Positions 16,477-24,672 are shown, numbered from the stretch's first letter. The stretch: 36,871 nt of DNA from Gammaproteobacteria bacterium (GCA_030066245.1 JASJBY010000001.1:1-36871), one strand, 5' to 3'. Notes: a model not told the origin generated them from the sequence alone. Made by a program: numbers and translations.

Positions 16477-18744
16477 ATGTCAGCAAACAGCTTCGGCTGC
16501 CGAGAACACCCGTTCGGACCCGGCTATGACAGCCGGTTCTTCTACGTCCGCCCTGGTCAAGAGGCGAGCTTCCAGGAACTGTTCGCCAGAATTTCCGCGC
16601 CCGACGGGTTGGTTCTGATCACCGGCCAGGCCGGCTCCGGCAAGACCACGCTGCTTCGCGAGCTGAGAACGCAGCTGGATGCGGCGGAGGCGCTTACGGT
16701 GTTCTTCCCGAGTCCGGCCGCCACGGCGGACACCCTTCTCGACGCGTGCCTGCAGCGGCTCGGACTGCACGACGCACTCGGCGCTGGGCGCGCCGCCAAA
16801 CTGGAGGCGCTCGCAGATCCGTCACGCCATCCCGAATCCTCTCGACCGGTGGCGATACTCGCAGACGAAGGACATGCGCTCACCGATGACGTCTTGAACA
16901 CGTTCCTGGCGCTGTCGGCGCCGGTGGCAGAGAGGCGCGCCCCTCTGGCCGTGGTGGTCGGCGGCGAGCCCGTGCTGGAGGCCCGGCTGTCCGAGGAGAT
17001 CTTCCAGCCGCTCGCCGGCTGCATCGGGTACCGGTACCAGTTGGCTGCCCTGGACCGAGACGAAACCGCTGCCTTCATCGAGCTCCGCCTGCGTGCAGCC
17101 GGCTGTACCCAAGCAAGCCCATTCTCCACGGAGGCGGTCGAGCGTATAGCTTTCTACGCGGACGGATTGCCGGCCCGCATCAACCAGCTTGCCGACATTG
17201 CTCTGTTCATTGCCACGCTGGAGTCGACGCCGCAGATCACGGCCGAGCTTGTGGAGCGCGCCGCCCAGGACGCTCTGCTCTCCGATGAGCCCATCAACCT
17301 TGGCCGCACCGCGGCCGACAAGCAGGGCGGCGCCCCGCAAGGGCCTGACGACGACGAGCCTGGCGTCCCTCTGCTGACGGACGTTGTAGGCTCGTCCGGT
17401 CGGATCGGCGCCCTGCCTGGCGCCGAGGCCCAGCTCGCGGCGGCGCTTCTTCCTGAAGTTGGCCGTACCCAACAGGACCCTACGCAAACGCTCGCATCAG
17501 CCTGGCCGGGGCAGGACTCGCCGCTTCTGGATCACGACGAGACAGAGGATCTCACTCTGGACGATCCCGACCCCAGGCCCACGACAGCGCCGACAACCGC
17601 GGACCTGGGGCCCCTGAGTGCGTTGCGTCAGAGCCCCGCCGGGTCAGCGAATAGGATGAAGCCAGCGCCCCGCGAGCGCCCGCACAGGTCACTGGGAACA
17701 CGGCGGCTGGTGGTTGCACTGACGCTAGTGGGGAGCGTCGTGCTGGCCGGTTGGCTCTTGTCTAGCCACCAGCATCGCCTGCACCAGTTGGAGCCCCTGC
17801 TCGCCACGCTGGACAGGGCTGCCGAGCTCTCGAGTGACCGCCTCCAGGAGCTGTTGCGCACGCTCCGTGCGCACGCGTCCACCATGCTTGCGCCAATTAC
17901 CAGCCCCGCGCCAGAAGAGGCGCCGCAGAAGCCACTCCCGCCAGCAGCGGCGACACAGGCGCATAGGGCGCCGACCGGGCGCCCCACAGCACTGAACGTC
18001 GCTCCCGGCTCGCCGGCGACCGCCTCGATTGACGAGAGGGCAGCCGCTGGGCTGGACGTGCCTCCGGAAACCCTTCGCACAGCGACGCCCAACGCTGAGA
18101 CACCGGATGACCCGCCGGCCCCGGGCTCGACAAGCTATCGCCTGCTCACGGCCGCAAAGGTGCGGGAGCGGCCGTCGGTAAGCGCCCGTTTGCGCCTTAT
18201 GCTCCAGAAAGGCAGCGACGTGGTGGTCACCGGACACGTACCCGGTAGCAACTGGTACCGGATTCGAACCCCCCGTGGCGTCGAAGGCTATATGTACGGC
18301 GGCCTCGCGCCGGGGCCGCGCACTGGCCTGGCAGGGGGGACAGGGCCCGCGCCTCCGGCTTTGGGACTCCTGCAGATCGACGAAGCAGAAGCGGCGGCGG
18401 CGGAGATCACGGAGCTGCTGGCGCGAGCCGACGAGCACGTCCGCGCGGACCGCCTGATGGCGCCGCGGTTCGACAACGCGTTGGCCCTATATCGCAAGGT
18501 GCTGCGCGCGGAACCCCATGACCCAGAAGCCCTCGCCGGCATCGAGAAAATCAAGGATAAGCTGATGGGCTTCGCCCGAGCGGCGGTCGCCCAGGGAGAC
18601 CTGGAGGGCGCGCGCAGCCAAGTCAACAAGGTCCTCGTCATTGACGCCGAGGACAGAGCAGCGCGTGCCGCCCTGGCCAATTTCGGCGAAGCGGTTCCCT
18701 TTGCAGACTTTGCGGGTCTCGAGGATCCCGGACCCACACAATAA
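16477..18744 (+). CDS. ExeA/MshM-like AAA ATPase with transmembrane, SH3 and repeat domains
   Basis: A 755-residue protein resembling the ATPases that partner secretion, pilus or exopolysaccharide systems (ExeA/GspA, MshM, or the ATPase of EPS loci). The N-terminus has FGCREHPFGPGYDSRFFY, Walker A GQAGSGKTT (50-58) and Walker B VAILADEGH (about 125-133). A Pro/Ala-rich cytoplasmic linker leads to one transmembrane segment (about 410-430). The periplasmic part has a bacterial SH3 domain (about 553-611, RLLTAAKVRERPSVSARL to GVEGYMYGGLAP) that may bind peptidoglycan, and TPR-like helices to the end (about 640-735). It heads a cassette with a rhodanese and a LysM protein, and an 18-bp regulatory element lies upstream. 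Confidence 0.82.
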   Translation: MSANSFGCREHPFGPGYDSRFFYVRPGQEASFQELFARISAPDGLVLITGQAGSGKTTLLRELRTQLDAAEALTVFFPSPAATADTLLDACLQRLGLHDALGAGRAAKLEALADPSRHPESSRPVAILADEGHALTDDVLNTFLALSAPVAERRAPLAVVVGGEPVLEARLSEEIFQPLAGCIGYRYQLAALDRDETAAFIELRLRAAGCTQASPFSTEAVERIAFYADGLPARINQLADIALFIATLESTPQITAELVERAAQDALLSDEPINLGRTAADKQGGAPQGPDDDEPGVPLLTDVVGSSGRIGALPGAEAQLAAALLPEVGRTQQDPTQTLASAWPGQDSPLLDHDETEDLTLDDPDPRPTTAPTTADLGPLSALRQSPAGSANRMKPAPRERPHRSLGTRRLVVALTLVGSVVLAGWLLSSHQHRLHQLEPLLATLDRAAELSSDRLQELLRTLRAHASTMLAPITSPAPEEAPQKPLPPAAATQAHRAPTGRPTALNVAPGSPATASIDERAAAGLDVPPETLRTATPNAETPDDPPAPGSTSYRLLTAAKVRERPSVSARLRLMLQKGSDVVVTGHVPGSNWYRIRTPRGVEGYMYGGLAPGPRTGLAGGTGPAPPALGLLQIDEAEAAAAEITELLARADEHVRADRLMAPRFDNALALYRKVLRAEPHDPEALAGIEKIKDKLMGFARAAVAQGDLEGARSQVNKVLVIDAEDRAARAALANFGEAVPFADFAGLEDPGPTQ

Positions 18745-18839
18745 AAGGCCGGGAAACACGCGCGCTGTTCGCAACCAGACCAAACCAAAGATTCGATTTG
18801 CCGGTGCCAGAAGATAACACTCGATCGAGGAGAACATTC

Positions 18840-19493
18840 ATGCCGACACGAAACCCCTTGCTAGCCCGTCTTGGCGGGGCTTTAACCGGGCTGCTCATGG
18901 CGGTCCCGTGCGCGTGGGCCCTGGAGGTTAATCTTGCCGACCAGCTCCCCTTTCTAGACGTGGAGATCGAGGGCAAGCGTGTGCGCATCCAGCGCATTCA
19001 GGATACGAGCAACCGGCTCGACAACAGCTTCGCAAAGACGTCCAGGCCCTGCCCGCCGTTCTGCATTGCTCCCATGCACGCAGCGATCGGCGTGGAGACA
19101 GTTGGTGAGTTGGAGCTTCTGGATTTCCTGGTCAAGAAGGTGCGCACGAACCGGGGGCTTCTGGTGGATGCCCGGCTGCCGGAATGGTATCAGCGAGGCA
19201 CCATCCCCGGCGCCGTGAACGTCCCCTGGACCATCCTGGTCGCAGGGCCGGACAATCCATTCACGGCGAAGATGCTTCGAGCCCTGGATGCCGTGGAGGA
19301 GAACGGTGAATGGGATTTCCGGCGCGCGCTCGAGCTGCTGCTGTTTTGCAACGGCCCGTGGTGCGACCAGTCCCCTCGCGCCATCAAGAACCTCATATCC
19401 CTCGGCTACCCACCGGAGAAGCTCTACTATTACCGAGGCGGCATGCAGGTCTGGCAGCTGCTCGGGCTGACCACCGTCGTGCCCGAGCAATGA
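18840..19493 (+). CDS. Periplasmic rhodanese-like protein with CNGPWC active-site loop
   Basis: About 217 residues. The ATG at 18840 is preceded by GAGGAGA, which favours it over upstream in-frame starts. A signal peptide ends near VPCAWA. The domain has LLVDARLPEWYQRGTIPGAVNVPW and the active-site region LLFCNGPWCDQSPRAIKNL, with two cysteines in a C-X4-C arrangement, instead of the single-Cys loop of the rhodanese at 12657. An additional CPPFC motif lies at about residues 78-82, so disulfide or metal chemistry is possible. It lies between the ATPase and LysM genes, suggesting a role in the same envelope process. Confidence 0.82.
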   Translation: MPTRNPLLARLGGALTGLLMAVPCAWALEVNLADQLPFLDVEIEGKRVRIQRIQDTSNRLDNSFAKTSRPCPPFCIAPMHAAIGVETVGELELLDFLVKKVRTNRGLLVDARLPEWYQRGTIPGAVNVPWTILVAGPDNPFTAKMLRALDAVEENGEWDFRRALELLLFCNGPWCDQSPRAIKNLISLGYPPEKLYYYRGGMQVWQLLGLTTVVPEQ

Positions 19494-19529
19494 AACCTGT
19501 TTCACGACTGCCATTTACAGGAACTTTCT

Positions 19530-20261
19530 ATGAAAAGACACACTATTGCGATCGCCCTGTGCGGTATGCTGCTGACACGGCTGGTGCTGGCTGGCACGGG
19601 AAACCCCGCACCGAACCCTCACCACTCCCTGCATCCGCGCACCGTCCCGGAGCGGCTTGTCCAGGTCGACATGGCCGCAGACAGCGAGCAACAGGAATAC
19701 CTGGAGTCGCTGAACCAAGAGGCAGCCCGATCAGATCCGACTTCCTCGCAGCCAGCTGCGAAGATGTCAGATAGCGCTCCGGCAACCCCAACCCCGGAAC
19801 CGGCGACCGGACCAGGTCGATTCAATGCCATAAGAAGCATCGTCTCGGAGGCCCTGGCCAAACCCGAACCCGAGAAGGTGGATGACCCACCAGCGAAGCC
19901 TCCGGCGCCGGCCGCCACCCAGCGTCGCGAGGAGCTAAAGAGCGTGGTGATCAGCGCGCCTCCGCCTAGGGACGCGCCGGGCGACAATTACATCTCTGTA
20001 CTCAAGGAGGAGGTGTCGACAACGGTAGTGGTCAAGCCCGGCGATGAAGCCTCGGCCATGGGGCTTAAGGCGTCCACCGCACGGACCCAGACCGCGACCT
20101 ATGCCTACACGGTGCGCTTCGGAGACTCACTCTGGACCATAGCGGAGCGCGTCTATGGCAACGGCTACCGCTGGGCGGCCATCTACGAAGCCAACCGGCA
20201 AGACATTCCCGACGCCAACGTTCTCCAGGTCGGTCAGCAGCTGAGGCTGCCCAGGGAGTAG
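19530..20261 (+). CDS. Secreted LysM-domain protein
   Basis: A 243-residue protein with an N-terminal signal peptide (IAIALCGMLLTRLVLAG), a long Pro/Ala/Glu-rich low-complexity middle (about residues 60-180), and one C-terminal LysM domain: YTVRFGDSLWTIAERVYGNGYRWAAIYEANRQ, ending in NVLQVGQQLRLP. LysM binds N-acetylglucosamine polymers such as peptidoglycan, so the protein probably tethers or scaffolds at the cell wall. It is the third gene of the ATPase-rhodanese-LysM cassette, 36 bp after the rhodanese stop. Confidence 0.88.
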   Translation: MKRHTIAIALCGMLLTRLVLAGTGNPAPNPHHSLHPRTVPERLVQVDMAADSEQQEYLESLNQEAARSDPTSSQPAAKMSDSAPATPTPEPATGPGRFNAIRSIVSEALAKPEPEKVDDPPAKPPAPAATQRREELKSVVISAPPPRDAPGDNYISVLKEEVSTTVVVKPGDEASAMGLKASTARTQTATYAYTVRFGDSLWTIAERVYGNGYRWAAIYEANRQDIPDANVLQVGQQLRLPRE

Positions 20262-20360
20262 TGCTGTTTGGTTATCCGGGGTGACCGGCTGCGGCCCAGC
20301 TGCAGCCGTCGCCCACACGAACACGAAATCGCCAGAAACGGAGGCTAGCCGCCGGTCGCA

Positions 20361-20378
20361 GTGTCGGAATTCCTTACA
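20361..20378 (+). promoter_or_regulatory. Repeated 18-bp element, copy 2 (GTGTCGGAATTCCTTACA)
   Basis: Differs from copy 3 by one base. It is 53 bp upstream of copy 3, close to five helical turns, and about 160 bp upstream of the sigma-54 promoter at 20540. It is proposed as a binding site for a sigma-54 activator. Confidence 0.7.
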
Positions 20379-20413
20379 CATTGGCGCCGACTGGATGGCG
20401 CAGCGCGGCGAAT

Positions 20414-20431
20414 GTGTCGGAATTCTTTACA
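20414..20431 (+). promoter_or_regulatory. Repeated 18-bp element, copy 3 (GTGTCGGAATTCTTTACA)
   Basis: Lies about 109 bp upstream of the sigma-54 promoter, within the usual range for enhancer sites. It is flanked by TGT...ACAGTG, giving a little extra dyad character. Confidence 0.7.
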
Positions 20432-20539
20432 GTGAATGGGTCACAAAACCGTGAATAAGGCCTCCCGAGTGTAGGCCAGCTTTACACCGGGACCCAGCCG
20501 GGCTTCCTAAGCCGTTGAACAGAAACAACAAGGTGCGTT

Positions 20540-20555
20540 TGGCACGGAAACCGCA
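20540..20555 (+). promoter_or_regulatory. Sigma-54 (RpoN) promoter
   Basis: TGGCACGGAAACCGCA matches 10 of the 12 fixed positions of TGGCACG-N4-TTGCW, with the essential GG and GC dinucleotides separated by exactly 10 bp. Transcription would start near 20566, about 47 bp before the small ORF at 20613. It lies in intergenic DNA downstream of two copies of a repeated element. Confidence 0.75.
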
Positions 20556-20612
20556 TCGCCGACGGTGAAAGCACACCGTGGGAACCAATGAGGCACCTTG
20601 TGGGAGGCGCCC

Positions 20613-20801
20613 ATGTCGAATAACAGAACGAGATCGGCAGATCGGCATCGACGCCTGCCCGAATCGCCGGCGGGGCCAAGGACGCAACGCCGCGATCCCC
20701 AACGCAGACCATTCCAGCCCGACAGCCCTGGAGCTCAGCCGGAGGAGGAACTGGTGGTCGCATACACATGGCCCGAGGCGGGCGGCTGGCGCGTTTACTG
20801 A
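20613..20801 (+). CDS. Small basic protein, unknown (62 aa)
   Basis: A short frame starting at ATG 20613 with GGGAGG six bases upstream, directly downstream of the sigma-54 promoter. The N-terminal two thirds are Arg/Pro-rich (SADRHRRLPESPAGP, RRDPQRRPF). The C-terminus, EEELVVAYTWPEAGGWRVY, looks ordered and ends in aromatic residues. I recognise no family. The case for a real gene rests on the ribosome binding site and promoter placement, not on homology. An overlapping frame from 20578 lacks these features. Confidence 0.5.
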   Translation: MSNNRTRSADRHRRLPESPAGPRTQRRDPQRRPFQPDSPGAQPEEELVVAYTWPEAGGWRVY

Positions 20802-20872
20802 TATTCCGCCAGCCGCTAGTTTCACTGGCCCAGTCTACCCGTAGCGGGTTCAGGTGACCGCCAGGGCAAGGC

Positions 20873-21103
20873 ATGCAGACAGATGAACCCAGCACCATGG
20901 AAAACAAGCGCTGTACGAACAACAGATCCCCCGGAACCGGTCATGTATTTGCTGTGCCCGATTCCAACGACTGGTATCTCACCACCGACGACAGCATCGT
21001 CCTGGGGCCTTACGAAAGTTGTCAGGAAGCAGTCAGGCTCCTGGGCCTGCTGCGCGAGCGAAGGAAGCCTGCTCCGCCGGGCAAGGGCTTGCGGACAGCA
21101 TGA
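20873..21103 (+). CDS. Small protein with WYLTTDD...GPY motif, unknown (76 aa)
   Basis: A 76-residue frame with AGGG six bases before the ATG at 20873; a second possible start is ATG 20897. The core SNDWYLTTDDSIVLGPYESCQEAVRLLGLLRERRK resembles small proteobacterial proteins with a W-Y/F-x-T...GPF/Y pattern (DUF6316-like, from memory and unverified). It lies between the 62-residue protein and the PilZ gene on the same strand and is probably part of the same sigma-54 transcript. Confidence 0.6.
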   Translation: MQTDEPSTMENKRCTNNRSPGTGHVFAVPDSNDWYLTTDDSIVLGPYESCQEAVRLLGLLRERRKPAPPGKGLRTA

Positions 21104-21200
21104 TCGGCCAGCGTTCCGGCCTTCGCGCCGGGCTTGAAAACGGGCAGCGGCAGGCGTTTGTGCGCGGCACGGCGACCGCAGTGGGCATTGAGGTCTAGCT

Positions 21201-21524
21201 GTGGCCCATCTGCTGCGCAACGCACGGGATCGGCGAAGCCACCCTCGGATCAACGCTGCGTACGAGGCCAGGCTCCGCCTGACCCAGCAGGTGCCTGTGC
21301 GTGGCGAACTGGTCGATTTGAGTCGCTCTGGCGCGTTCATCCGTCTGTTTCCAGTAGGCGTCCCCGAGAGCCGGGTAATAGAACTGGTGCTGATCACGCC
21401 GCGAAGCAATCGGGTGGTCCGCATCTGGCGGCGCGCCGCCGTCGTCGTGCGTCGTTCACCGTCGGGGGTCGGTGTCGCCTTCCTCCGTCCTTCCTGGCGC
21501 CGCAGACAGCTCGCAAAGCCCTAG
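21201..21524 (+). CDS. PilZ-domain protein (c-di-GMP receptor candidate)
   Basis: A 107-residue single PilZ domain starting at GTG 21201. The c-di-GMP-binding signature is visible in two parts: the Arg-rich RDRRSHPRI (RxxxR element) near residues 10-18, and DLSRSGAFI (the D/N-x-S-x-x-G element) near residues 39-47. PilZ proteins relay c-di-GMP levels to motility, pili or exopolysaccharide synthesis. It follows two small proteins downstream of a sigma-54 promoter. The GGDEF-EAL protein at 9880 could be one source of its ligand. Confidence 0.85.
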   Translation: MAHLLRNARDRRSHPRINAAYEARLRLTQQVPVRGELVDLSRSGAFIRLFPVGVPESRVIELVLITPRSNRVVRIWRRAAVVVRRSPSGVGVAFLRPSWRRRQLAKP

Positions 21525-21784
21525 AGAGCGCTGCGCGATGGCCGGCGACCCATCGGCTCGACTCCACCCGTCCCGCCAGTTGCTCCGCTCCTCGACGTTT
21601 TCATACGCCTGCGTTGCCCGGTCGGACAGGTTCACGCTAGCGCGCATTTCTCACGGGGATTCGGACAACCGGCAAACGAGACAGTGGACAAGAAAGATGC
21701 CAAGGCTTTGAACATCGAAACATTTACGTGGAAACCGGGTCCGCCTGGTGAGAAAATGCGCGCTAGGGGTGAGGAGGGCGTAAG
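21525..21784. other. Intergenic region, nothing recognised
   Basis: About 260 bp between the PilZ and Nudix genes. Frames crossing it lack ribosome binding sites and family-like sequence. Confidence 0.4.
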
Positions 21785-22429
21785 GTGCTAACGTGGCTGG
21801 CCCGCTGGATAGAGAAACACCGCCGCGTTCACCGTTGGTCGCTGCGGGTATGGCGCTTATTCCCGCCTCGTTTAGCGGGGTTTCTCAAGGGACAGTTCGC
21901 GCGCAGCTGGGTGGTGGGCGCCGTAGCGGTCATGGTGGACGCGGACGCGACGCCGCCCGAAGTGCTGCTGGTTCGGCACAGCTACCGTCGACGGGGCTCC
22001 TGGGGCCTCCCCGGGGGCTCCCTGGAGTCTATCCCCGGTAATGCCACCGCCGCGGGAAGTGGACCGTCGCCAGATGACGTTGTAGAGGCCACACTGCGAC
22101 GGGAGGTGTGGGAAGAGCTCGGGCTCAGCATCGCCGCAATCGAGTTCCTGCGTATCGACGCGGTGCCCTACGTGGCGGAGGAACCGGGACCTGATCGGCT
22201 GGATTTCTACTTTCTGTGCAGGCCCGAAGGTGGATTCGCAAAACTACGGGAGGATATCGCCAGCCGCAGCTTCAGACCCAGGTCACCGGAAATAGACGAC
22301 GCACGTCTGGTGCCCCTTTCGGCACTTGATGACCTGGATCTGTTCTCGCCAGATGCCCGTTTCTTGCAGAGCGATCTGCCAAGATTGAGACCGATGCTGT
22401 TTGAACGGCGCTTGAACAGTCACGCTTAG
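21785..22429 (+). CDS. Nudix hydrolase
   Basis: A 214-residue protein starting at GTG 21785 with GGAGGG about 7 bp upstream. The Nudix fold is recognised from VVGAVAVMVD, LLVRHSYRRRGSWGLPGGSLE and REVWEELGL, which supplies the metal-binding REUxEE. The Nudix box is interrupted: after GGSLE about 14 extra residues (SIPGNATAAGSGPS) come before the catalytic helix, and the first Glu of the box appears to be Asp. The substrate, a nucleoside diphosphate derivative, cannot be told. An N-terminal extension of about 40 basic and aromatic residues precedes the domain. Confidence 0.85.
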   Translation: MLTWLARWIEKHRRVHRWSLRVWRLFPPRLAGFLKGQFARSWVVGAVAVMVDADATPPEVLLVRHSYRRRGSWGLPGGSLESIPGNATAAGSGPSPDDVVEATLRREVWEELGLSIAAIEFLRIDAVPYVAEEPGPDRLDFYFLCRPEGGFAKLREDIASRSFRPRSPEIDDARLVPLSALDDLDLFSPDARFLQSDLPRLRPMLFERRLNSHA

Positions 22430-22524
22430 GCCCGGGAACAAGGTACGAGCTGCCGCTTGACTTCGAATTCAGAACACGTATGCTCCGCCACTAAGTTCAG
22501 GAGAACTTACAAGGAGCGTGCAGG

Positions 22525-22707
22525 ATGGATTCTACGGTAATGCTCGCTTTGCTCGGGATGTGGTTTGTCTTGGTCTCCCTGATTCTCGGGTTTTTTGCGG
22601 GAGCGCGTCGCATTGGTGGTGCGTCGACCACACGTGTACTGGCACCCAGGCTCAGGCGCAAAGCCCGGGTAGCGGCTCTGCGACCGCCCATTCGGGAGAC
22701 GGTCTAG
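22525..22707 (+). CDS. Small single-pass membrane protein, unknown (60 aa)
   Basis: A 60-residue frame with AAGGAG eight bases before the ATG at 22525. Residues 5-26 form one transmembrane helix (VMLALLGMWFVLVSLILGFFAG), followed by a strongly basic, presumably cytoplasmic tail (RLRRKARVAALRPPIR). No family is recognised. The strong ribosome binding site and clean membrane topology favour a real gene. It stands convergent to the CZB gene. Confidence 0.6.
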   Translation: MDSTVMLALLGMWFVLVSLILGFFAGARRIGGASTTRVLAPRLRRKARVAALRPPIRETV

Positions 22708-22733
22708 CATCACCCTGGTCCCGGAGACAGGGA

Positions 22734-23207
22734 TTATCTACCCTTGAATCGCACGAACAGCTGCGCCAGCAGGTGCGTAATGTCGCGCGATAGCTTTGGG
22801 TAGTCGCCTTTGTTGAGCAGATCCTGGGCAAGCGCCGGGTTGCCTTTATCCACCTCGGCAACTATCTGCCCGGCCGATGCGTGAAAACGCGCGTGCACGG
22901 CTTTCAGCTCCTTGAACAGCTGCTCACCGCCGTAGCTCGCCAGCCCCTCGCCGTAGATCCACTTGCCCAGCACGCACTGGTCATCCTGGGCCACGACCCC
23001 CGCGTCTAGAGCCTCGCTGCTGGTTCCGGCACAGTAGCGGTTCAGCCTGCCTTTCCATTTCATATGCGCATCTATGGCGCCCTTGAAATCCAGGCCGGCT
23101 ACCTCTTTTTGGTCCAGACTGCTGACTGCCCGGTCTATAAGGCTGGCCGCCTCGCCGTCCAGCGCCGTATCGCTTAGAGCGCCTTTGGCGAAGTCTGACT
23201 TGCTCAT
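22734..23207 (-). CDS. Stand-alone CZB (chemoreceptor zinc-binding) domain protein
   Basis: A 157-residue soluble protein consisting essentially of one CZB domain. The zinc ligand motifs are visible: AHMKWKGRL (first His), DDQCVLGKWIYGEG (Cys in the usual C-x-LGxW context) and VHARFHASAG (two His). CZB domains sense zinc or hypochlorous acid and usually form part of chemoreceptors or diguanylate cyclases. Here no signalling domain is attached, so it may act in trans. It is divergent from the heme-c/HAMP sensor and lies near, but outside, the Chp-like operon. Confidence 0.85.
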   Translation of the reverse strand: MSKSDFAKGALSDTALDGEAASLIDRAVSSLDQKEVAGLDFKGAIDAHMKWKGRLNRYCAGTSSEALDAGVVAQDDQCVLGKWIYGEGLASYGGEQLFKELKAVHARFHASAGQIVAEVDKGNPALAQDLLNKGDYPKLSRDITHLLAQLFVRFKGR

Positions 23208-23667
23208 GGTGTGTCCCTGTCCTTGTGGCTCAGAAATATACGCGCCAAACCATCGCCGGCAGGAGTCACCGCCTAGATGGTTTTCAAAGGCGCTATATGG
23301 CGGGAATGTCCCTCAGTGCAAACGTCCCTTTGGTTATCTAAAAAATAGCATCCCAGCAAACCTCCGCAACCCATCGCCTGTGGCTGGATGTCACGGCGGG
23401 AGCCGGTCCTTGCGGCTCCGCACACGGGTACGGCCCCGGTGAGTGGCGACTTTGCGCCCCATTCGTTAAAGGCGGGACCGTTTGCGCCGATTAGACTAAG
23501 TTGACGGGACTGCAACCCGCGGCCACTAAAAGCCCCCTGCGCCTGGCACCCGCGAGGCGGAGAGCGGCACAAGCGTCGCTGCCGGTCACCGGGCCACAGT
23601 CCGCGCCTGAGACGTTTTCTACGGCCTACCAGGGCGTCGATCCTGGGTTGATAAGGAGACCATGGCA
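23208..23667. other. Divergent intergenic region between the CZB and heme-sensor genes
   Basis: About 460 bp that must hold both promoters. No -35/-10 or sigma-54 element was convincing by eye, and no supported small gene was found. Confidence 0.4.
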
Positions 23668-24576
23668 ATGGCTGAGTCCTCAGCAGGGAAAGTCAAACGA
23701 TCATCCAGCGTCCGCGGTCGCTTCAACAGGGCACTGCTGCTGTTCTATATCATCAGCGTCCTGGTGAGTATCCCCGCGACTTACTTTCTGACCAAGCAAC
23801 AGGTGCTGTCCCAGGCCGACAGGGAGCTGACCCTGCTGGTGGATATGATTCGCGCCGCACGCAACGTCGTGCGGGAAGAAACAAGGCCGTACTTCATGCC
23901 GAAGGGAGAGTTTTTTGGGCCGACCATTTCTTCAACTGTGATGGCGAACACCATTGCCGGCAAGTTCCTGCGTGAACAGCCGGATTACTACATCAAAATC
24001 GCTTCCGATAACCCGCTGAATCTGAAGAATCTGCCGGAGCCCCTGGAAACTCAGCTCCTCAGCCGGTTCCGAGCAGACGGCGAATTGAAGCGCATCGTCG
24101 AGACCGGCACCGTCAAGGGCAAGCTTTACCTGGTCTCCGCCGCCCCTGCCAAAGTGAAGAAAGGCTGTATGCGATGCCACGGGGATCCTGCCGAAGCCCC
24201 CAGCGAGATCACGGAGCCCTACGGCACCACCAGCGGCTACCACTACACCATGGGTGATGTGGTGGGTGCGACGGTGGTCGGGGTCCCGCTGGCGGACGTC
24301 AATTCGCTGGTGGTACAGCGAAGCATCGCCGTCATTATCACCCTGTCCCTGTTGTTCGCGCTGGTGCTGGTCTTGGTCAACCTGCTGGTCAGGCGCTCCA
24401 TCATCAATCCGCTCTCGGCAATCACCGCCCACGCCTACGCGGTGAGTCACGGTGATTTCGACGCGGTGTTCGATAAAGAGAATCTGCGTGACGACGAGAT
24501 CGGCGAGCTCGCCATCTCCTTCGAACTGATGCGCAGAAGCATGCTGCTTGCTGCCAAGCGTCTGAAGGGCGGCTAG
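23668..24576 (+). CDS. Heme-c sensor protein: DUF3365 (Tll0287-like) plus HAMP
   Basis: About 302 residues. AAGGAG lies nine bases before ATG 23668 and only three before ATG 23662, so 23668 is preferred. There are two transmembrane helices (about residues 22-42 and 213-236) flanking a periplasmic Tll0287-like domain with a c-type heme motif CMRCH (GCMRCHGDP). A cytoplasmic HAMP-like segment follows (RRSIINPLSAITAHAYAVSHG to DEIGELAISFELMRRSM), and then the protein ends. Such domains usually feed histidine kinases or cyclases; here no output domain is attached, so it would have to signal through a partner. The divergent CZB protein is one candidate. Confidence 0.85.
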   Translation: MAESSAGKVKRSSSVRGRFNRALLLFYIISVLVSIPATYFLTKQQVLSQADRELTLLVDMIRAARNVVREETRPYFMPKGEFFGPTISSTVMANTIAGKFLREQPDYYIKIASDNPLNLKNLPEPLETQLLSRFRADGELKRIVETGTVKGKLYLVSAAPAKVKKGCMRCHGDPAEAPSEITEPYGTTSGYHYTMGDVVGATVVGVPLADVNSLVVQRSIAVIITLSLLFALVLVLVNLLVRRSIINPLSAITAHAYAVSHGDFDAVFDKENLRDDEIGELAISFELMRRSMLLAAKRLKGG

Positions 24577-24587
24577 CCCCGAACAGC

Positions 24588-24626
24588 AAAAAAGCCGACG
24601 CTGGGTCCCCCGCGTCGGCCTTTTTT
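24588..24626. terminator. Bidirectional terminator between convergent genes
   Basis: A-rich run, then GCCGACGC pairing with GCGTCGGC, then CTTTTTT. With A's on one side and T's on the other it can end both the heme-sensor transcript and the minus-strand Chp operon. Confidence 0.9.
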
Positions 24627-24672
24627 GTTCTCAAACGGTTTTACCGCGCCGCGGTCTCAGCGCGACCTCCGG

